Notes under the pieces: generated by a model
Database searches by the model: none
Seen by the model: only the letters and a program-made list of their open reading frames with translations
What the model was told of the DNA's origin: nothing
Program-made: the position numbers and the translations under genes
Part shown: piece after piece, positions 8,605 to 17,251 of the stretch
Layout of the letters: the number at the start of each line of letters is the position of its first letter
How positions within the stretch are numbered: position 1 is the stretch's first letter
NCBI RefSeq assembly: GCF_000243095.1
Contig: NZ_AHJE01000055.1
Span: 1 to 47,162 of the forward strand
Reading direction: 5' to 3'
DNA length: 47,162 nt
Origin: Cupriavidus basilensis OR16
GTDB lineage: Bacteria > Pseudomonadota > Gammaproteobacteria > Burkholderiales > Burkholderiaceae

Positions 8605-10347
8605 ATGAACCAAGCAGCCTGCGCTTCCCCCTCCCCGGCCTACCGTTCGCCCCACTGGCCTCCGGGCATGCCCGCCGAGGTGCGCGTGCCGCGCACCAGC
8701 CTGGCCTACAACGTCGAGGTGGCCGCCCGGCGCTATCCGGACAAGACCGCGATCCAGTATTTCCATACCGCCATCTCTTACGCCAGCCTGCAGGCGCAGA
8801 TCGAGCGCATGGCCGGCTACCTGCAAACGGCTTGCGGCGTGACACCGGGTGACCGCGTGGTGCTGTTCAGCCAGAACTGCCCGCAGTTCATCGTGGCCTA
8901 CTACGCCATCCTGCGCGCCGAGGCAGTGGTGGTGCCGGCCAACCCGATGTGGCTGACCGGGGAGCTGGAGCACGTGGTGGAGGACAGCGGTGCGGTGGCG
9001 GCCTTCGTGGCGGCGGAACTCTATGCGCAGATGGCGCCACTGCATGGCGCAAAGCTTGCGCACGTGATCGTGCATCAGTACGGGGACATGCTCGATGGCG
9101 CCGCTGGCGCCGAGGGTGTGCCCGCCTGGCTCTACGCGCGCACGCCGTTGCCCGCCACCGTGCCGCCCGGCGCCGCGCTGGCGACCTGGACGCAGGCCGA
9201 CGCCGCCGGCCATGCCCCGCGTGCGCACCAGGCCGGCTATGACACGCTGTGCATGCTGGCCTACACCTCGGGCACCACTGGCCATCCCAAGGGCTGCATG
9301 CATACGCATGGCTCGCTGATGAGCGCCGCAGTGGGCTCGCAGCTGTGGCGCAGCGCGAGCCCGGAGAGCGTGTGCCTGTCGGTCGCGCCGATGTTCCATC
9401 TGCTGGGCATGCAGAACGGCATCCACGCGCCGCTTTACCTGGGTGCCACCATCGTACTGCTGCCGCGCTGGGACCGCGCGCTGGCAGCAGACCTGATTGA
9501 GTGCTACCAGGTGTCCACCTGGGGCGCGCCGCCGGCCATGCTGGTGGATTTCTTCGCCCAGCCGGGCATCGCCGAGCGCAACCTCTCCAGCCTTGCTTAC
9601 CTGGGCGGTGGCGGCGCCGCCATGCCCGACGCGGTGGCCACCATGCTGCAGGAGCGCTTCGGCCTGCCTTATGTGGAGGCCTACGGCCTGACCGAGACCG
9701 CTGCCTTCCTGCTGTCCAACCCGCGCCACCGGCCCAAGCGGGAATGCCTGGGCATCGCCACCTTCGGCGTGGATGCGCGCGTGATCGACCCGCACACGCT
9801 GGCCGAGCTGCCGCAGGGCGAGCTGGGCGAGATCGTGACCCATGGCGCGCAGGTGATGCGCGGTTACTGGCGCAACCCGCAGGCCGACGCGGAATCGTTT
9901 GTCGAGATCGATGGCAAGCGCTTCCTGCGCACCGGCGACCTTGGCTTCATGGACGCCGAGGGCTACTTCTTCATGCGCGACCGGCTCAAACGCATGATCA
10001 ACGCGTCCGGTTTCAAGGTCTGGCCGGCCGAGGTGGAGAACCTGCTCTACGGGCATCCCGCCATCCACGAAGCCTGCGTGATCGCCGCGCGCGACGCGCG
10101 CCGCGGCGAAACCGTCAAGGCCGTGGTAGCGCTCAAGCCGGCCGCGCGCGGCACGCCCGAGGCCAGCGCCGAGCAGATCATGGCTTGGTGCCGCGAGCGG
10201 CTGGCGGCATACAAGGTGCCGCGTATTGTCAGCTTTGTCGATGCCTTGCCCAAATCGGCCACCGGCAAGATCCAGTGGCGGGCGCTGCAGGAGCGGGAGC
10301 AGGACCAAGGCCGGGAGCAACCGGCCGCCGCCGGCGGCGCGGCCTGA
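8605..10347 (+). CDS. AMP-forming acyl-CoA ligase (ANL superfamily)
   Basis: Activates a carboxylic acid to its CoA thioester through an acyl-adenylate; cytoplasmic, 580 aa. The P-loop AYTSGTTGHPKGCMHTHGSL sits near residue 215. YGLTETAA, the TGDLGFMDAEGYFFMRDR hinge, GFKVWPAEVE and the C-terminal catalytic lysine in LPKSATGKIQW are all present, so it looks active. ATG 8605 (MNQAACASPSP) was preferred to GTG 8596. With the flanking binding proteins, isomerase/hydratase and dehydrogenase it would start beta-oxidation of an imported acid; chain length or ring nature cannot be told. The C-terminus is extended by a low-complexity Gln/Glu/Ala tail (EREQDQGREQPAAAGGAA). Confidence 0.95.
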   Translation: MNQAACASPSPAYRSPHWPPGMPAEVRVPRTSLAYNVEVAARRYPDKTAIQYFHTAISYASLQAQIERMAGYLQTACGVTPGDRVVLFSQNCPQFIVAYYAILRAEAVVVPANPMWLTGELEHVVEDSGAVAAFVAAELYAQMAPLHGAKLAHVIVHQYGDMLDGAAGAEGVPAWLYARTPLPATVPPGAALATWTQADAAGHAPRAHQAGYDTLCMLAYTSGTTGHPKGCMHTHGSLMSAAVGSQLWRSASPESVCLSVAPMFHLLGMQNGIHAPLYLGATIVLLPRWDRALAADLIECYQVSTWGAPPAMLVDFFAQPGIAERNLSSLAYLGGGGAAMPDAVATMLQERFGLPYVEAYGLTETAAFLLSNPRHRPKRECLGIATFGVDARVIDPHTLAELPQGELGEIVTHGAQVMRGYWRNPQADAESFVEIDGKRFLRTGDLGFMDAEGYFFMRDRLKRMINASGFKVWPAEVENLLYGHPAIHEACVIAARDARRGETVKAVVALKPAARGTPEASAEQIMAWCRERLAAYKVPRIVSFVDALPKSATGKIQWRALQEREQDQGREQPAAAGGAA

Positions 10348-10348
10348 A

Positions 10349-10370
10349 CCAGGACCAGGACCAGGACCAG
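10349..10370. repeat. 6-bp tandem repeat (CCAGGA), about 3.7 copies
   Basis: CCAGGA repeated directly after the ligase stop codon and before the third TctC gene. It is one of several short tandem repeats found at gene ends in this window. Confidence 0.9.
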
Positions 10371-10386
10371 AACAAGGGGAGACATC

Positions 10387-11373
10387 ATGAAAGCATCGAG
10401 ACGAAACTGGATGGGCCAGGCGGCAGCGCTGGGCGGCGGCGCATTGCTGGGCGGATGGCAACTGCCTGCGCTGGCGCAGGGCACTTATCCGGGGCGGCCC
10501 ATCCGCATGGTAGTGCCCTATCCCGCCGGCGGTGGCACCGATACCATCGCGCGCCTGATCGGCCAGCGCCTGACCGAGGCCTGGGGCCAGCCGGTGGTGG
10601 TCGACAACAAGCCCGGCGCCAGCGGCATGCTCGGCAACGACATCGTGGCCAAGGCGCCGCCCGACGGCTACGCGGTGCTGCTCGCCATCACCGCCATGAT
10701 CCAGTCGCCCAGCTTGTACAAGCGCATTCCGTACGACGTGGCCCGCGATTTCGCGCCGGTATCGCTGCTGGCCAGGTCATCGGACCTGTTCGTGGTGCCC
10801 AACCGGGTGCCGGCCAGCACGCTGGCCGAGTTCGTGGCCCTGGCCAAGGCCGGCAAGCTCAGCTACGGCTCCTACGGCAACGGCACCTCCTCGCATTTGC
10901 ATGGCGAGCTGCTCAGGATGCAAGCGCACGTGGACCTTGCGCACATTCCGTACAAAGGCGCCGCGCCGCTAATGAGCGACGTGCTGGGCGGGCAGGTGGA
11001 TTCGGCGTTTGTCGACGTGACCTCCGCCAACAGCTATCTAAATAGCGGCAAATTCAAGATCCTCGCCATCACCGGCACCCAGCGCTACAAATCGATTCCG
11101 GCCGTGCCGACCTTCGCGGAAGCCGGCTACTCCGGGTTCGAGCCGAGCGGCTGGTTCTCGGTGTTCCTGCCCGCCAATACGCCGCGTGACCTGGTTGTCC
11201 GGCTCTCCACCGAGATCGGCCGCATCGTGCGGCTCCCGGACGTTTCGCAAAAGCTCTTGGCGATGGGGCTGCAGCCGGTGGGCTCGTCCCCGGAGGAACT
11301 GGCGGCGGTGATCGCGACGGACACGCCCAAGTGGGCCCGCATTGTCCGCGATGCCCGTATCCAGCTCGACTGA
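10387..11373 (+). CDS. Bug/TctC-family periplasmic solute-binding receptor (copy 3)
   Basis: 328 aa orphan receptor with a twin-arginine-like signal (KASRRNWMGQAAALGGGALLGG) and AQG cleavage region near residue 33. Fingerprints YPGRPIRMVVPYPAGGGTDTIARLIG, VVDNKPGASGMLGNDIVAKAPPDGYAVLL, YGSYGNGTSSHLHGE and IPYKGAAPLMSDVLGGQVD are present. It is more distant from copies 1 and 2 than they are from each other, so it probably binds a different acid. It lies 39 bases after the ligase and 60 before the crotonase-fold gene. GGGGA about 6 bases before the ATG serves as ribosome site. Confidence 0.95.
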   Translation: MKASRRNWMGQAAALGGGALLGGWQLPALAQGTYPGRPIRMVVPYPAGGGTDTIARLIGQRLTEAWGQPVVVDNKPGASGMLGNDIVAKAPPDGYAVLLAITAMIQSPSLYKRIPYDVARDFAPVSLLARSSDLFVVPNRVPASTLAEFVALAKAGKLSYGSYGNGTSSHLHGELLRMQAHVDLAHIPYKGAAPLMSDVLGGQVDSAFVDVTSANSYLNSGKFKILAITGTQRYKSIPAVPTFAEAGYSGFEPSGWFSVFLPANTPRDLVVRLSTEIGRIVRLPDVSQKLLAMGLQPVGSSPEELAAVIATDTPKWARIVRDARIQLD

Positions 11374-11433
11374 GCCGCCGATCCTGTGACTGCAACGACA
11401 TACATCCACCGAGGCCACCCAGAGGAGTTCGCC

Positions 11434-12213
11434 ATGGAAACCATCCGCTACGCCGTTGCCGACGGTGTTGCCACCCTCACGCTCGATTTCCCGAAGCGCA
11501 AGAACGCCCTGAACGGCACCATGCGCCGCGAGATCGGCGAGGTCGTGCATCAGTTGCGCCAGGACGCGAGCGTGCGCGCGCTGATCCTCACCGGCGCGGG
11601 CACGGACTTCTGCTCCGGCGGCGACATCAGCTCGATGCAGGGCGAGATCAGCGCGGACCAGGGCCGGCAGCGCCTGGCGGCCATCCATCCCTGGCTGGAA
11701 GACCTGATTCACCTTGACCGTCCGGTGATTGCGGCGGTGGACGGCGCGGCCTACGGCGCCGGCTTCAGCCTGGCCCTGGTGGCCGACATCATCCTGGCGA
11801 CGCCGCGCGCGCGCTTTGGCCTGCCCTTCCTGCGGCTGGGCCTGATCCCGGATTGCGGCGTGTTCTACACGCTGCCGCGCATGATCGGGCTGCAGCGCGC
11901 CAAGGCGTTGATGTTCTCGATGCGCGAACTGAGCGCCGCCGCGGCGCTGGAGCAAGGCATCGTGATGGAAATCGTGCCGCCAGAGGATCTGCAGGCCCGC
12001 GCGCTGGCGCTTGCCACGGCCTTTACCGAAGCCTCGCCGGTGGCGGTGGCACTGACCAAGAAGGCCCTCAATGCCTCATTGAACCAGGACCTGCACAGCA
12101 TGCTGGAGATGGAGGCGGACGGCCAGGGTATCGCTTTCGCCACCGAGTACCGCAAGGAATCCGCCGCGCGCTTCCTGGAAAAGCAGCCGCCCCGCTATCG
12201 CTGGCCCGACTGA
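11434..12213 (+). CDS. Crotonase-fold protein (enoyl-CoA hydratase/isomerase family), isomerase-like active site
   Basis: 259 aa; ATG 11434 follows AGAGGAG. The fold is clear: ILTGAGTDFCSGGDISSM (oxyanion-hole loop) and VDGAAYGAGFSLALVADIILATPRARFGLPFLRLGLIPDCGVFYTLPRMIG. Classical hydratases use two Glu residues; here the first position reads GAGFSLAL (Ser for Glu) and the second PFLRLG (no Glu). An Asp is present in LIPDCG, as in PaaG-type and delta3-delta2 enoyl-CoA isomerases. It more likely shifts a double bond than adds water. It sits between a TctC receptor and an acyl-CoA dehydrogenase in one operon. The annotation as isomerase is an inference from these residues. Confidence 0.88.
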   Translation: METIRYAVADGVATLTLDFPKRKNALNGTMRREIGEVVHQLRQDASVRALILTGAGTDFCSGGDISSMQGEISADQGRQRLAAIHPWLEDLIHLDRPVIAAVDGAAYGAGFSLALVADIILATPRARFGLPFLRLGLIPDCGVFYTLPRMIGLQRAKALMFSMRELSAAAALEQGIVMEIVPPEDLQARALALATAFTEASPVAVALTKKALNASLNQDLHSMLEMEADGQGIAFATEYRKESAARFLEKQPPRYRWPD

Positions 12214-12250
12214 ACAACTACACAACAACGTGATGCTGCGACGCAACACG

Positions 12251-12286
12251 GCATTACCGGCATCACCGGCATCACCGGCATCACCG
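12251..12286. repeat. 9-bp tandem repeat (GCATCACCG), four copies
   Basis: Four head-to-tail copies, the first with one change (GCATTACCG), lie between the crotonase-fold gene and the acyl-CoA dehydrogenase gene, upstream of the latter's ribosome site. Confidence 0.92.
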
Positions 12287-12315
12287 GCAACCATCAGAAA
12301 AGGAAGGAGAACAGC

Positions 12316-13503
12316 ATGGGAAATTCCGACAAGAACATGGCGATGGCAGCCCGCAAGGTGCCCTGGATGAGCGAAGACCTGGTCATGTTCCAGGACACCG
12401 TACGCCGCTTCGTGGAGCGCGAGCTGGTGCCGAACGAGGCGCGCTGGGCGGAGCGCGGCTACATCGACCGCGAAGTCTGGAACCGTGCCGGCGAGGTCGG
12501 CCTGTTGTGCGCCAGCATTCCCGAGGCGTACGGCGGCGGCGGCGGGAACTTTGCGCACGAGGCGGTGATCTGTAACGAAATGGCACGCGCCATCGCCACC
12601 AGCCTGGGCAACGGCGTGCATAGCGGCATCGTGGCCCATTACTTGCTCAACTACGGTACCGAGGCGCAGAAGCGCAAATGGCTGCCTCAGATGGCGTCAG
12701 GCGCCATGGTGGCCGCCATCGCCATGTCGGAGCCCGGCGCGGGCTCGGACCTGAAGTCGGTACGCACCCGAGCGGTGCGTGAGACGACCCAGAACGGAGA
12801 CATCTATCGCATCAACGGTGCAAAAACCTTCATCACCAATGGCTACCACGCCGACCTCGTTTGCGTGGTAGCCAAGACCGATCCCGATGCCGGCACGAAA
12901 GGGGTCTCGCTCATCATGGTCGAGACCCGGGACCAGCCCGGCTTCAGGCGCGGCCGCATTCTGGAGAAAATCGGGCAGAAAGGCCAGGACACCGCCGAGC
13001 TGTTCTTCGACGATGTGTGCGTGCCGGTGGAAAACCTGCTTGGCGACGAAGAGGGCAAGGGCTTCTACCAACTGATGCAGCAACTCCCGCAGGAGCGCAT
13101 GATCATCGCGCTCGGTGCCGTGGCAAGCATGCAGCGCGCGATCGAGCTCACCACCGACTACGTACGCGAGCGGCAGGTGTTTGGAAAACCGCTGATCGAT
13201 ATGCAGAATACGCGTTTCAAGCTGGCGGAGTGCAAGACCGAGGCAACCATCGCCGCTACGTTCGTCGATGATTGCATGGTGCGCTTGCTGGCAGGCGAGC
13301 TCGATGCGCCCACCGCGGCCATGGCCAAGTGGTGGTGCTCGCAGAAGAACTGCGAGATCATCGACGAATGCCTGCAACTGCATGGCGGGTACGGCTACAT
13401 GCTCGAATACCCGATCGCGCGCATGTATGCGAACGCGCGGGTCAGCAAGATTTATGGCGGTTCCAACGAAATCATGAAGGAACTGGTGGCACGCACGCTG
13501 TGA
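12316..13503 (+). CDS. Acyl-CoA dehydrogenase, LCAD-like (helix-G catalytic Glu)
   Basis: FAD-dependent alpha,beta-dehydrogenation of an acyl-CoA, 395 aa, cytoplasmic. The start has a strong site (AAGGAGAAC). Domains are complete: N-terminal helices, the FAD/substrate loop AMSEPGAGSDLKSVRT, KTFITNGYHADLVCVVAKT, and C-terminal LHGGYGYMLEYPIARMYANARVSKIYGGSNEIMKELVARTL. At the position where medium-chain enzymes have Glu (YEGT) this one has YGGS. It does have LPQER on helix G, where mammalian long-chain acyl-CoA dehydrogenase and isovaleryl-CoA dehydrogenase place the base. It is thus expected to be active with long or branched chains. Last gene of the plus-strand operon. Confidence 0.95.
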   Translation: MGNSDKNMAMAARKVPWMSEDLVMFQDTVRRFVERELVPNEARWAERGYIDREVWNRAGEVGLLCASIPEAYGGGGGNFAHEAVICNEMARAIATSLGNGVHSGIVAHYLLNYGTEAQKRKWLPQMASGAMVAAIAMSEPGAGSDLKSVRTRAVRETTQNGDIYRINGAKTFITNGYHADLVCVVAKTDPDAGTKGVSLIMVETRDQPGFRRGRILEKIGQKGQDTAELFFDDVCVPVENLLGDEEGKGFYQLMQQLPQERMIIALGAVASMQRAIELTTDYVRERQVFGKPLIDMQNTRFKLAECKTEATIAATFVDDCMVRLLAGELDAPTAAMAKWWCSQKNCEIIDECLQLHGGYGYMLEYPIARMYANARVSKIYGGSNEIMKELVARTL

Positions 13504-13922
13504 TGCGTGCCCGGGACGATGCGGTCAGCCTCTCATGCCTACGTCGTAGTACGTTGGAGGTAGGCTGGCCGCAAAGCCCCGTGCGGCGCGGGTTGCGGGG
13601 GATCAGGCGCGTTTTCCGTTACAAAAGCAGGTGTGCAGGGAATAACGGAAAGGTGTAATGTGTGTCACAAGACATGGTTCAAATGCCCGTCGCGAGTGGG
13701 GCCTGGAGTGGTAGCACGGTGAGCCGGACTTATCCGTTGCGCAGTAGCAAAGTTCGTCAACCGACTCTCAGCCTTCGCCGTTATTTGACTATGATGAAGT
13801 AAAGATTTCGCAACATGGCAGCACCGCCAAGCCGGGGTGGCGGAGCCGCACAAGCTGCCGCGAGATCTTGAGTTGTAGTAGATCTACCTTCGCCTCGGAC
13901 GGGTCTCTGACGGGAGTGAGGT
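13504..13922 (+). promoter_or_regulatory. Upstream region of the prkA operon
   Basis: 419 bases without a gene. A possible extended -10 element CTATGAT (13789-13795), which fits the C-TATACT-like pattern favoured by stationary-phase sigma S, lies about 130 bases before prkA with no good -35. GCCTAC (13537-13542) and GTAGGC (13560-13565) could pair, and GTAGATCTAC (13878-13887) is a small palindrome. The prkA ATG is preceded by GGGAGTGAGG. I looked for a sigma-54 GG-N10-GC promoter, as reported for enterobacterial yeaG, and did not find a convincing one. Confidence 0.35.
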
Positions 13923-15845
13923 ATGGACATTTTCGGCCACTACGCCACACGCTTCGAAGGTCGCAAGGAAGAGGAATACAGCATCCAGGAGTACCTGGAT
14001 ATCTGCAAGAAGGATCCTTCGGCCTATGCGACCGCGGCCGAGCGCATGCTCGCCGCCATTGGTCAGCCTGAACTGGTGGACACTCACCACGACCCTCGGC
14101 TGTCCCGCCTGTTCTTCAACAAGGTCATCAGGATTTATCCGGCCTTCCGCGAGTTCTACGGCATGGAAGACACGATCGAGCAGATCGTCGCCTTCTTCAA
14201 GCACGCCGCGCAAGGACTCGAGGAGCGCAAGCAGATCCTCTACCTGCTCGGGCCTCCCGGAGGCGGCAAGTCCTCCCTGGCGGAGAAGCTCAAGGCGCTG
14301 ATGGAGCAGGTTCCCATCTACGCCTTGAAGGGCTCGCCGATCCACGAGTCGCCGCTCGGGCTGTTCGCACCCGAAGAAGACGGCAAGATCCTGGAAGAGG
14401 ACTACGGCATCCCGGTGCGCTATCTCAACACCATTGCCTCGCCTTGGGCGGTCAAGCGCCTGCACGAGTTCAACGGCGACATCACGCGCTTCCGCGTGGT
14501 CAAGCTGCGCCCCTCGGTGCTGTCGCAGATCGCGATCTCCAAGACGGAGCCGGGCGACGAGAACAACCAGGACATTTCATCGCTGGTCGGCAAGGTGGAT
14601 ATCCGCAAGCTGGAGGATTTCCCGCAGGACGATCCGGATGCTTATTCGTACTCGGGCGGGCTGTGCCTGGCCAACCGCGGGTTGCTTGAATTCGTGGAAA
14701 TGTTCAAGGCACCGATCAAGGTCTTGCACCCCTTGCTGACGGCCACCCAGGAAGGCAACTACAAGGGTACCGAGGGCTTCGGCGCGATCCCCTTCGACGG
14801 CATCATCCTGGCGCACTCGAATGAAGCCGAGTGGACCACCTTCAAGGCCGACAAGAACAACGAGGCTTTCCTCGACCGGATCTACATCGTCAAGGTGCCG
14901 TACTGCCTGCGCGTGTCGGACGAGGTGAAGATCTACGACAAGCTGATGCGCAGCAGTTCGCTGTCGGCCGCGCCTTGCGCGCCCAACACCTTGAAGATGA
15001 TGGGACAGTTCGCCGTGCTCACCCGCATCAAGGAGCCGGAGAATTCCAACATCTTCTCCAAGATGCGGGTCTATGACGGCGAGAGCCTGAAGGATGTCGA
15101 CCCGAAAGCCAAGTCCTACCAGGAGTATCGCGACTACGCCGGCATCGACGAAGGCATGAATGGCTTGTCCACGCGTTTCGCCTTCAAGGTCTTGTCCAAG
15201 GTCTTCAACTTCGACAACACCGAGGTGGCGGCCAATCCCGTGCACCTGCTCTATGTGCTCGAGCAACAGATCGAGCGCGAACAGTTCCCGCCGGAACAGG
15301 AAGCCAAGCTGCGGTCTTACATCAAGGAGTATCTGACCGCGCCGTTCGTGGAGTTCATCGGCAAGGAGATCCAGACCGCTTACCTGGAGTCGTACTCCGA
15401 ATATGGCCAGAACATCTTCGATCGCTACGTGGTGTTTGCCGACCTGTGGATCCAGGACCAGGAATATCGCGACCCGAATACCGGCGAGATTCTCGATCGC
15501 AACGCGTTGAACGACGAGCTTGAAAAAGTCGAGAAGCCCGCGGGGATATCCAACCCCAAGGACTTCCGCAACGAGATCGTCAACTTCGTGCTGCGCGCGC
15601 GGGCCAACAACGCGGGCAAGAACCCCGCGTGGACCAGCTACGAGAAGTTGCGCATGGTGATCGAGAAGCGCATGTTCTCCACCACCGAAGACTTGCTGCC
15701 CGTGATCTCGTTCAACGCAAAATCCTCTCGCGAGGATCAGGACAAGCACGCGAACTTCGTCAACCGCATGGTTGAGAAGGGATACACCGCGAAGCAGGTT
15801 CGCTTACTAGTGGAGTGGTATTTGCGCGTAAGAAAATCATCGTAA
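13923..15845 (+). CDS. prkA: PrkA-type serine protein kinase / AAA+ ATPase
   Basis: 640 aa, the normal length for PrkA/YeaG. The protein combines an N-terminal AAA+ PrkA domain (Walker A GPPGGGKSS at residues 110-118, then LKGSPIHESPLGLF and a YSGGLCLANRGLLEFVEMFKAP block) with a C-terminal PrkA kinase-like domain. Cytoplasmic; in enterobacteria the homologue acts in nitrogen starvation and stationary-phase survival, with YeaH as partner. The ribosome site GGGAGTGAGG is good. It is followed at 37 bases by yeaH and then spoVR, the conserved three-gene order. No break or missing motif. Its direct substrate here is unknown. Confidence 0.97.
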   Translation: MDIFGHYATRFEGRKEEEYSIQEYLDICKKDPSAYATAAERMLAAIGQPELVDTHHDPRLSRLFFNKVIRIYPAFREFYGMEDTIEQIVAFFKHAAQGLEERKQILYLLGPPGGGKSSLAEKLKALMEQVPIYALKGSPIHESPLGLFAPEEDGKILEEDYGIPVRYLNTIASPWAVKRLHEFNGDITRFRVVKLRPSVLSQIAISKTEPGDENNQDISSLVGKVDIRKLEDFPQDDPDAYSYSGGLCLANRGLLEFVEMFKAPIKVLHPLLTATQEGNYKGTEGFGAIPFDGIILAHSNEAEWTTFKADKNNEAFLDRIYIVKVPYCLRVSDEVKIYDKLMRSSSLSAAPCAPNTLKMMGQFAVLTRIKEPENSNIFSKMRVYDGESLKDVDPKAKSYQEYRDYAGIDEGMNGLSTRFAFKVLSKVFNFDNTEVAANPVHLLYVLEQQIEREQFPPEQEAKLRSYIKEYLTAPFVEFIGKEIQTAYLESYSEYGQNIFDRYVVFADLWIQDQEYRDPNTGEILDRNALNDELEKVEKPAGISNPKDFRNEIVNFVLRARANNAGKNPAWTSYEKLRMVIEKRMFSTTEDLLPVISFNAKSSREDQDKHANFVNRMVEKGYTAKQVRLLVEWYLRVRKSS

Positions 15846-15882
15846 CGGCGCCTGAACGAGGCCTCTAGACGAGGGCAAGCAT

Positions 15883-17160
15883 ATGGCCACGGTCATCGAT
15901 CGGCGCGAGAACGGCGGCAACAAAAGTGCCGTCAACCAGCAACGCTTCATCAAACGCTACCGCGAACAGATCCGCCAGGCGGTAGCGAAGGCGGTGTCCG
16001 GCCGGAAGATCATGGACATCGAGCAGAGCGGGCAGGTGTCCATTCCGGTCAAGGACATCTCCGAGCCAGCCTTTCACCACGGCCAGGGCGGCCGGCGGGA
16101 GTGGATCCACCCGGGCAACAAGAAGTTCGTCCGGGGGGACAGCTTCGACCGCCAGCAGCAAGGCGGTGGTGGAGGCGGGTCCAAGGCGAGCGATTCGGGT
16201 GAAGGCGAGGATGATTTCGTCTTCAGCCTGTCGCGCGAGGATTTCCTCAACTTCTTTTTCGAGGACATGGCGCTGCCGGACATGGCCAAGCGCCACCTTG
16301 CCAAGATCGCCGAGGTCCGCAAGGTCCGGGCCGGCTTTTCCATCGACGGCACCCCGTCCAACCTGTCCATCCTGCGCACCATGCGAAGCTCGCTGGGGCG
16401 GCGCATTGCCTTGTCCAGTCCTTACCAGAAAAAGCTCGCGCTGCTGGAGCAGGAGTACGGCGAGGTGCTGGAGCAGGACGGGCCTTACTCGGCACGGGCG
16501 CTGGAGCTGATGAAGGAAATGCGTCACCTGCGCGCCTGCGTGGAACGCGTGCCCTTTATCGAGAAGCTCGACCTGCGCTACAACAACCGCGTGCTGAAAA
16601 AGCGCCCGCAGGCGCAGGCGGTGATGTTCTGCCTGATGGATGTCTCGGGGTCCATGGATGAGAGCCGCAAGGATCTCGCCAAGCGCTTTTTCATGCTCTT
16701 GTACCTCTTCCTCAAGCGCAACTACGATCGCATCGACGTGGTGTTCATTCGCCATCACACGGTGGCGAAGGAAGTGAACGAGGAAGATTTCTTCCATTCA
16801 CGCGAATCCGGTGGTACGGTCGTATCGAGCGCGCTCAAGCTGATGGTAGATGTGATTCACGACCGCTATCCCGCCAGCCAGTGGAATATCTACTGCGCCC
16901 AGGCCTCGGACGGCGACAACTGGGCGGGCGACTCGGAGTTGTGCGGGCGTTTGCTGCGTGAGGCCATCCTGCCGCTGGTGCAGTACTACGCCTATGTGGA
17001 GGTGGCTTCGGAGGAGCCGCAGAACCTGTGGGAAGAGTATCTGGCGGTCAAGGACCGGCATGAGAACTTCGCGATGCAGCGCATCATCGGGGCGGACGAG
17101 ATCTACCCTGTGCTGCATGACCTGTTCCAGAAGAAAGCGGCATGGCCATCCAGCCGCTGA
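15883..17160 (+). CDS. yeaH: UPF0229 / YeaH-family protein with von Willebrand A domain
   Basis: 425 aa, typical for YeaH (DUF444). The N-terminal half has a basic region and a Gly-rich linker (QQQGGGGGGS, residues 91-100). The C-terminal half holds a vWA domain with the metal-ion adhesion motif DVSGSMDES at residues 253-261. It is probably an adaptor that binds its neighbour PrkA; the gene pair is functionally linked in stress survival in enterobacteria. It lies 37 bases after prkA and 91 before spoVR. The frame is intact and no catalytic residues are expected. Confidence 0.96.
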   Translation: MATVIDRRENGGNKSAVNQQRFIKRYREQIRQAVAKAVSGRKIMDIEQSGQVSIPVKDISEPAFHHGQGGRREWIHPGNKKFVRGDSFDRQQQGGGGGGSKASDSGEGEDDFVFSLSREDFLNFFFEDMALPDMAKRHLAKIAEVRKVRAGFSIDGTPSNLSILRTMRSSLGRRIALSSPYQKKLALLEQEYGEVLEQDGPYSARALELMKEMRHLRACVERVPFIEKLDLRYNNRVLKKRPQAQAVMFCLMDVSGSMDESRKDLAKRFFMLLYLFLKRNYDRIDVVFIRHHTVAKEVNEEDFFHSRESGGTVVSSALKLMVDVIHDRYPASQWNIYCAQASDGDNWAGDSELCGRLLREAILPLVQYYAYVEVASEEPQNLWEEYLAVKDRHENFAMQRIIGADEIYPVLHDLFQKKAAWPSSR

Positions 17161-17189
17161 AGTCGCCCTGGTTTTTTTGCAGGTGTTTT

Positions 17190-17216
17190 CCCCTCTCCCG
17201 CTGTGCGGGAGAGGGG
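17190..17216. terminator. Perfect hairpin between yeaH and spoVR (repeat-type element)
   Basis: CCCCTCTCCCGC (17190-17201) and GCGGGAGAGGGG (17205-17216) form a 12-bp perfect stem with a TGT loop, preceded by T-runs and followed by AGCAACC. This CCCTCTCCCGC hairpin is a type of intergenic repeat seen in many proteobacterial genomes. A degenerate relative with the same AGCAACC flank is at 45984-46017. It may attenuate spoVR or protect the yeaH transcript. Confidence 0.7.
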
Positions 17217-17251
17217 AGCAACCCTAGCTTCACCCGCAACGGGGGTCGTAA

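Noticed and set aside
7540..10461. A very long open frame of more than 900 codons on the minus strand
   Set aside because: It lies opposite well-supported TctC and ligase genes, has no family motif, and is rich in Arg/Gly/His as expected from the antisense of high-GC codons.
12251..12286. Regular repeats that could suggest a CRISPR array
   Set aside because: The 9-bp units are directly adjacent with no spacers; it is a simple tandem repeat. No cas genes are present.
13504..13922. A sigma-54 promoter for prkA
   Set aside because: Enterobacterial yeaG has nitrogen-linked control, but no GG-N10-GC element with good flanks is visible here.
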